Below, in pieces: positions 4,781-6,749 of a stretch of DNA of 6,749 bases. Made by a program: the position numbers and the translations under genes. The DNA lies in assembly GCA_947166335.1 (NCBI GenBank), contig CAMVDS010000030.1, positions 1-6,749 on the forward strand. Direction: 5' to 3'. Positions within the stretch are counted from its first letter, which is position 1, and each line of letters begins with the position of its first letter. This stretch comes from an uncultured Mollicutes bacterium (GTDB taxonomy: Bacteria; Bacillota_I; Bacilli_A; Acholeplasmatales; JAEDCM01). The notes under the pieces were generated by a model, which did not search any database, was not told where the DNA came from, and saw only the letters and a program-made list of their open reading frames with translations.

Positions 4781-5077
4781 ATGAAAAAATGTGAACATTG
4801 TAATAGAAATAAACATAGGACAGAAGATGAAAAAAAGTATTTAAGAACAAGATTAAATACCATTGAAGGACAAATTCGTGGTGTTTCTAAAATGGTTGAT
4901 GAGGATAAATATTGTAATGATATATTAACTCAATTACTTGCTATTAATAAGTCAATTAAAAGTTTAAGTACAGATATATTAAAAGGACATTTATCTACGT
5001 GTGTTGTAGAAGATATTAAGAATGATAAATTAGAAGTTATTAATGAGGTAATGGAACTAATAGGTAGGTTAGATTGA
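4781..5077 (+). CDS. csoR: CsoR/RcnR-family metal-sensing (or persulfide-sensing) repressor
   Basis: A 98-residue all-helical repressor of the CsoR/RcnR/CstR family (DUF156) that binds DNA in its apo form and releases it on ligand binding. The family core LRTRLNTIEGQIRGVSKMV is at 21-39. The Cu(I) ligand triad is present as Cys45 (YCNDIL), His70 and Cys74 (GHLSTCV), at the same numbers as I recall for Bacillus subtilis CsoR; CstR persulfide sensors keep both cysteines but lack the His. An extra N-terminal CEHC (Cys4, Cys7) is typical of Firmicutes CsoR. It is the first gene behind a CCCCTAGGGG promoter dyad, so it is probably autoregulated. It overlaps the next gene by one base (TGATGA). The cluster holds sulfur-transfer genes and no CopA ATPase in view, so the true inducer, Cu(I) or a reactive sulfur species, is open. 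Confidence 0.9.
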   Translation: MKKCEHCNRNKHRTEDEKKYLRTRLNTIEGQIRGVSKMVDEDKYCNDILTQLLAINKSIKSLSTDILKGHLSTCVVEDIKNDKLEVINEVMELIGRLD

Positions 5078-5190
5078 TGAATAAGAAATATGTAAAAATC
5101 GAAGGAATTCATTGTAACCCCTGTATAGATGTTATTACAAATTCATTATTAAAAAATAAGTTTGAAAATTGGAAGGGTCCAAAAGTATAA
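5077..5190 (+). CDS. 37-residue truncated HMA (CopZ-like) metal-binding peptide
   Basis: It starts on the ATG that shares its A with the csoR stop (TGATGA). The peptide opens YVKIEGIHCNPCIDVITNSLL (residues 5-25, quoted in parts: YVKIEG, then IHCNPC, then a helix-forming stretch). This matches strand 1, the metal-binding loop (Cys13-x2-Cys16) and helix 1 of a heavy-metal-associated domain, with Ile-His before the first Cys instead of the usual Met-Thr. A full HMA domain is about 65-70 residues; here strands 2-4 and helix 2 are missing, and the last residues (FENWKGPKV) show no HMA likeness. Other frames after residue 28 do not restore it, so it is not a simple frameshift. It is either a deletion remnant of copZ or of a transporter, or a functional half-domain. 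The AGGAGG of the next gene follows its stop directly. Confidence 0.6.
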   Translation: MNKKYVKIEGIHCNPCIDVITNSLLKNKFENWKGPKV

Positions 5191-5202
5191 AGGAGGTTTT
5201 AT

Positions 5203-6321
5203 ATGATTTACTTAGATTATGCGGCATCAACTCCAGTAGACGAAGATGTACTAGATAATTTTGTAAAAACAACAAAAGAAGAATATGCTAATCCTAATTC
5301 CAATCATAGTTTGGGATTAAATGCAAAAAATATAATAGATGAATCTACTAATAAAATAGCTAAGTTATTAAATGTATTACCAGAAGAAATAATATATACT
5401 TCTGGTGCAACTGAATCTAATAATCTAGCAATAAGAGGAACAGCAGAAAGATATAAAAATAGAGGCAAACACATAATAATTAGTTCACTAGAACATAATT
5501 CAATTATTGCTTCTTGTACATATTTACAAGAACTTGGATATGATATAGATTTAATGCCAATTGATCATAATGGATTAGTTGATATAGATGTATTAAAAAC
5601 AATGATTAGAGATGATACTATTTTAGTTAGTGTATGTGCAGTTGATTCTGAAATTGGTCTTGTTCAACCTATTGAAGAAATAGGAAAATTCTTAAAGAAT
5701 TATGATAATATTGTATTTCATACAGATGCATCACAAGCAATTGGTAAAGTTAATATAGATTATTCCAATTCTGATTTAATTACAATAGCACCTCATAAAT
5801 TTTATGGCATGAATGGAATATCAATATTAATTAAAAGGAAAAATGTTAGTTTAAAGCCAATTATATTAGGAGGTAAATCAACTACAGTATATAGAAGTGG
5901 AACACCAGTAATTAATATGATTACTTCTACTAGTGTGGCATTAGAAAAAGCATTAAGATTATTAGAAGAGAGAAATGAATATATTCAAAAGTTAAATAAT
6001 AAGGTAATTATTACTTTAAAAAAATATAAAAATGTTCATATAAATAATACCAATAAAAGTATTCCACATACTATAAATGTAAGTATTAAAGGAGTTAAAT
6101 CAGATTTATTTGCATCTAAATTAAACGAAAATAGTGTAATGGTTTCAACTAAGACATCTTGTTGTCCATTAAATACTCCATCTAAACTTGTATATGCTTT
6201 AACTAAAGATAAATCTTTAGCATCTACATCTATTAGAATAAGTTTATCTCATTTAACTACTGAATCAGAAATAGATGAGTTTTTAAAAATTTTTGATAAA
6301 TGTTATAAGGAAATGGTATAG
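5203..6321 (+). CDS. Cysteine desulfurase, NifS/IscS-type (class V aminotransferase)
   Basis: A 372-residue cytoplasmic PLP enzyme that takes sulfur from L-cysteine as an enzyme persulfide, releasing alanine. Signatures in order: YLDYAASTP (3-11), YTSGATESNNLAI in the cofactor-binding region, His98 in SLEHNSI (stacks on PLP), HTDASQAIGK, the PLP Schiff-base Lys199 in APHKFYG, and the mobile catalytic Cys in TSCCPLNTPS (Cys320-Cys321). The C-terminal ISLSHLTTESEIDEFL is typical. Two oddities: the loop carries two adjacent cysteines, and the usual VNNEIG/VNNETG reads VDSEIG. AGGAGG (5191-5196) lies 6 bases before the ATG. It follows csoR and the HMA-like peptide with a 12-base gap and abuts the thiolase gene directly, which suggests it supplies sulfur to that enzyme. 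Without the rest of the genome it cannot be called iscS, nifS or a tRNA-dedicated paralogue. Confidence 0.93.
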   Translation: MIYLDYAASTPVDEDVLDNFVKTTKEEYANPNSNHSLGLNAKNIIDESTNKIAKLLNVLPEEIIYTSGATESNNLAIRGTAERYKNRGKHIIISSLEHNSIIASCTYLQELGYDIDLMPIDHNGLVDIDVLKTMIRDDTILVSVCAVDSEIGLVQPIEEIGKFLKNYDNIVFHTDASQAIGKVNIDYSNSDLITIAPHKFYGMNGISILIKRKNVSLKPIILGGKSTTVYRSGTPVINMITSTSVALEKALRLLEERNEYIQKLNNKVIITLKKYKNVHINNTNKSIPHTINVSIKGVKSDLFASKLNENSVMVSTKTSCCPLNTPSKLVYALTKDKSLASTSIRISLSHLTTESEIDEFLKIFDKCYKEMV

Positions 6322-6749
6322 ATGGAAAAATATAAAGAAATAGAAAGAAGTATTATAAAAAAGTATAGAAAAGAAATATGGAGTAGATTTGTTAAAGGTG
6401 TAAGTAATTATAAACTTATTGAAGAAAACGATAATATCATGGTATGTATTAGTGGTGGAAAAGATTCTTTCTTACTTGCTAAACTTATACAAGAACTACA
6501 AAGACATGGTAAGGTTAAATTTAATGTTCATTATGTAGTAATGGATCCAGGATATAATGAGTACAATAGAAGTTTTATTGAAGATAATGCTAAAATTTTA
6601 AATGTGCCAATAGAAATATTTGAATCCAATATCTTTGATATAGTTGCTAATGATGAAGGTAAGAGTCCTTGTTATCTATGTGCTAGAATGAGAAGAGGAC
6701 ATTTATATAATAAAGCTAAAGAATTAGGATGTAATAAAATAGCTTTAGG
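6322..6749 (+). CDS. TtcA-type PP-loop tRNA thiolase, N-terminal part (cut by window edge)
   Basis: The frame is open from ATG 6322 to the right edge (142 full codons). A PP-loop ATP-pyrophosphatase motif SGGKDS is at residues 44-49, which adenylates the target base. Further on, PCYLCARMRRGHLYNKAKELG carries Cys117-x2-Cys120, matching the CSLCSRLRRGILY region of Escherichia coli TtcA, where these cysteines hold an Fe-S cluster. TtcA makes 2-thiocytidine at tRNA position 32 and takes sulfur from a cysteine desulfurase. The start codon follows the desulfurase stop with no gap, with only a weak AAGGA (6306-6310) upstream, so translation is probably coupled. Relatives of the TtcA/TtuA group thiolate other positions, so the exact base is not certain. 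The remaining half, with the GHHxDD motif and third cluster cysteine, lies outside. Confidence 0.88.
   Translation, partial: MEKYKEIERSIIKKYRKEIWSRFVKGVSNYKLIEENDNIMVCISGGKDSFLLAKLIQELQRHGKVKFNVHYVVMDPGYNEYNRSFIEDNAKILNVPIEIFESNIFDIVANDEGKSPCYLCARMRRGHLYNKAKELGCNKIAL

Noticed and set aside
4930..5112. Reverse-strand 60-codon frame overlapping csoR and the HMA-like peptide
   Set aside because: Entirely antisense to a conserved repressor gene, with no start signals.
5077..5210. Frameshift as the cause of the short HMA-like gene
   Set aside because: Reading the other two frames after residue 28 gives no HMA strand 2-4 sequence and soon meets stops, so a single indel does not rescue it.
1..6749. 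Alternative genetic code (TGA as Trp), as in mycoplasma relatives
   Set aside because: TGA closes the transglutaminase-like gene and csoR at sensible lengths, and Trp positions use TGG.

Overview
The window is AT-rich, with GGAGG-type Shine-Dalgarno sites, extended TGn-TATAAT promoters and short GC stems followed by T-runs as terminators. TGA is used as a stop (TGase-like gene, csoR) and TGG as Trp, so the code is the standard bacterial one. Together with a clostridial-type pyruvate phosphate dikinase and a CsoR repressor, this suggests a low-GC Bacillota: an anaerobic clostridium or an uncultured gut Bacilli/Clostridia lineage. Genus cannot be assigned from sequence alone. All genes are on the + strand and there is no sign of rRNA, tRNA, CRISPR, transposase or phage structural genes.

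Layout. (1) 1-1582: the C-terminal 60% of ppdK, closed by a nested terminator hairpin. (2) 1691-2808: a monocistronic transglutaminase-like protein of unknown role. (3) 2965-3777: a two-gene unit encoding a carboxymuconolactone-decarboxylase (CMD)-like protein and a cupin, overlapping by 8 bases. (4) 3778-4190: a gene-poor stretch with a good promoter, a decayed piece of a second ppdK 3' end, a strong terminator, a weak T-box-like remnant and another terminator. (5) 4191-4658: an XRE-type helix-turn-helix protein with its own terminator. (6) 4737 to the right edge: an apparent operon of csoR, a 37-residue truncated heavy-metal-binding (HMA-like) peptide, a NifS/IscS-type cysteine desulfurase and a TtcA-type PP-loop tRNA thiolase that runs off the window. 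A CCCCTAGGGG palindrome sits in the promoter spacer.

Two observations stand out. First, the intergenic gap after each of the first four transcription units carries one copy of a 26-bp imperfect palindrome (1627, 2965, 3781, 4666), usually next to a terminator or promoter. This could be a shared operator or a dispersed RNA hairpin. Second, the csoR-HMA-desulfurase-thiolase arrangement puts sulfur mobilisation and probable tRNA thiolation behind what looks like a Cu(I)- or persulfide-responsive repressor, without any visible copper exporter. The ppdK-tail remnant and T-box-like debris show that 3.8-4.15 kb has been rearranged.
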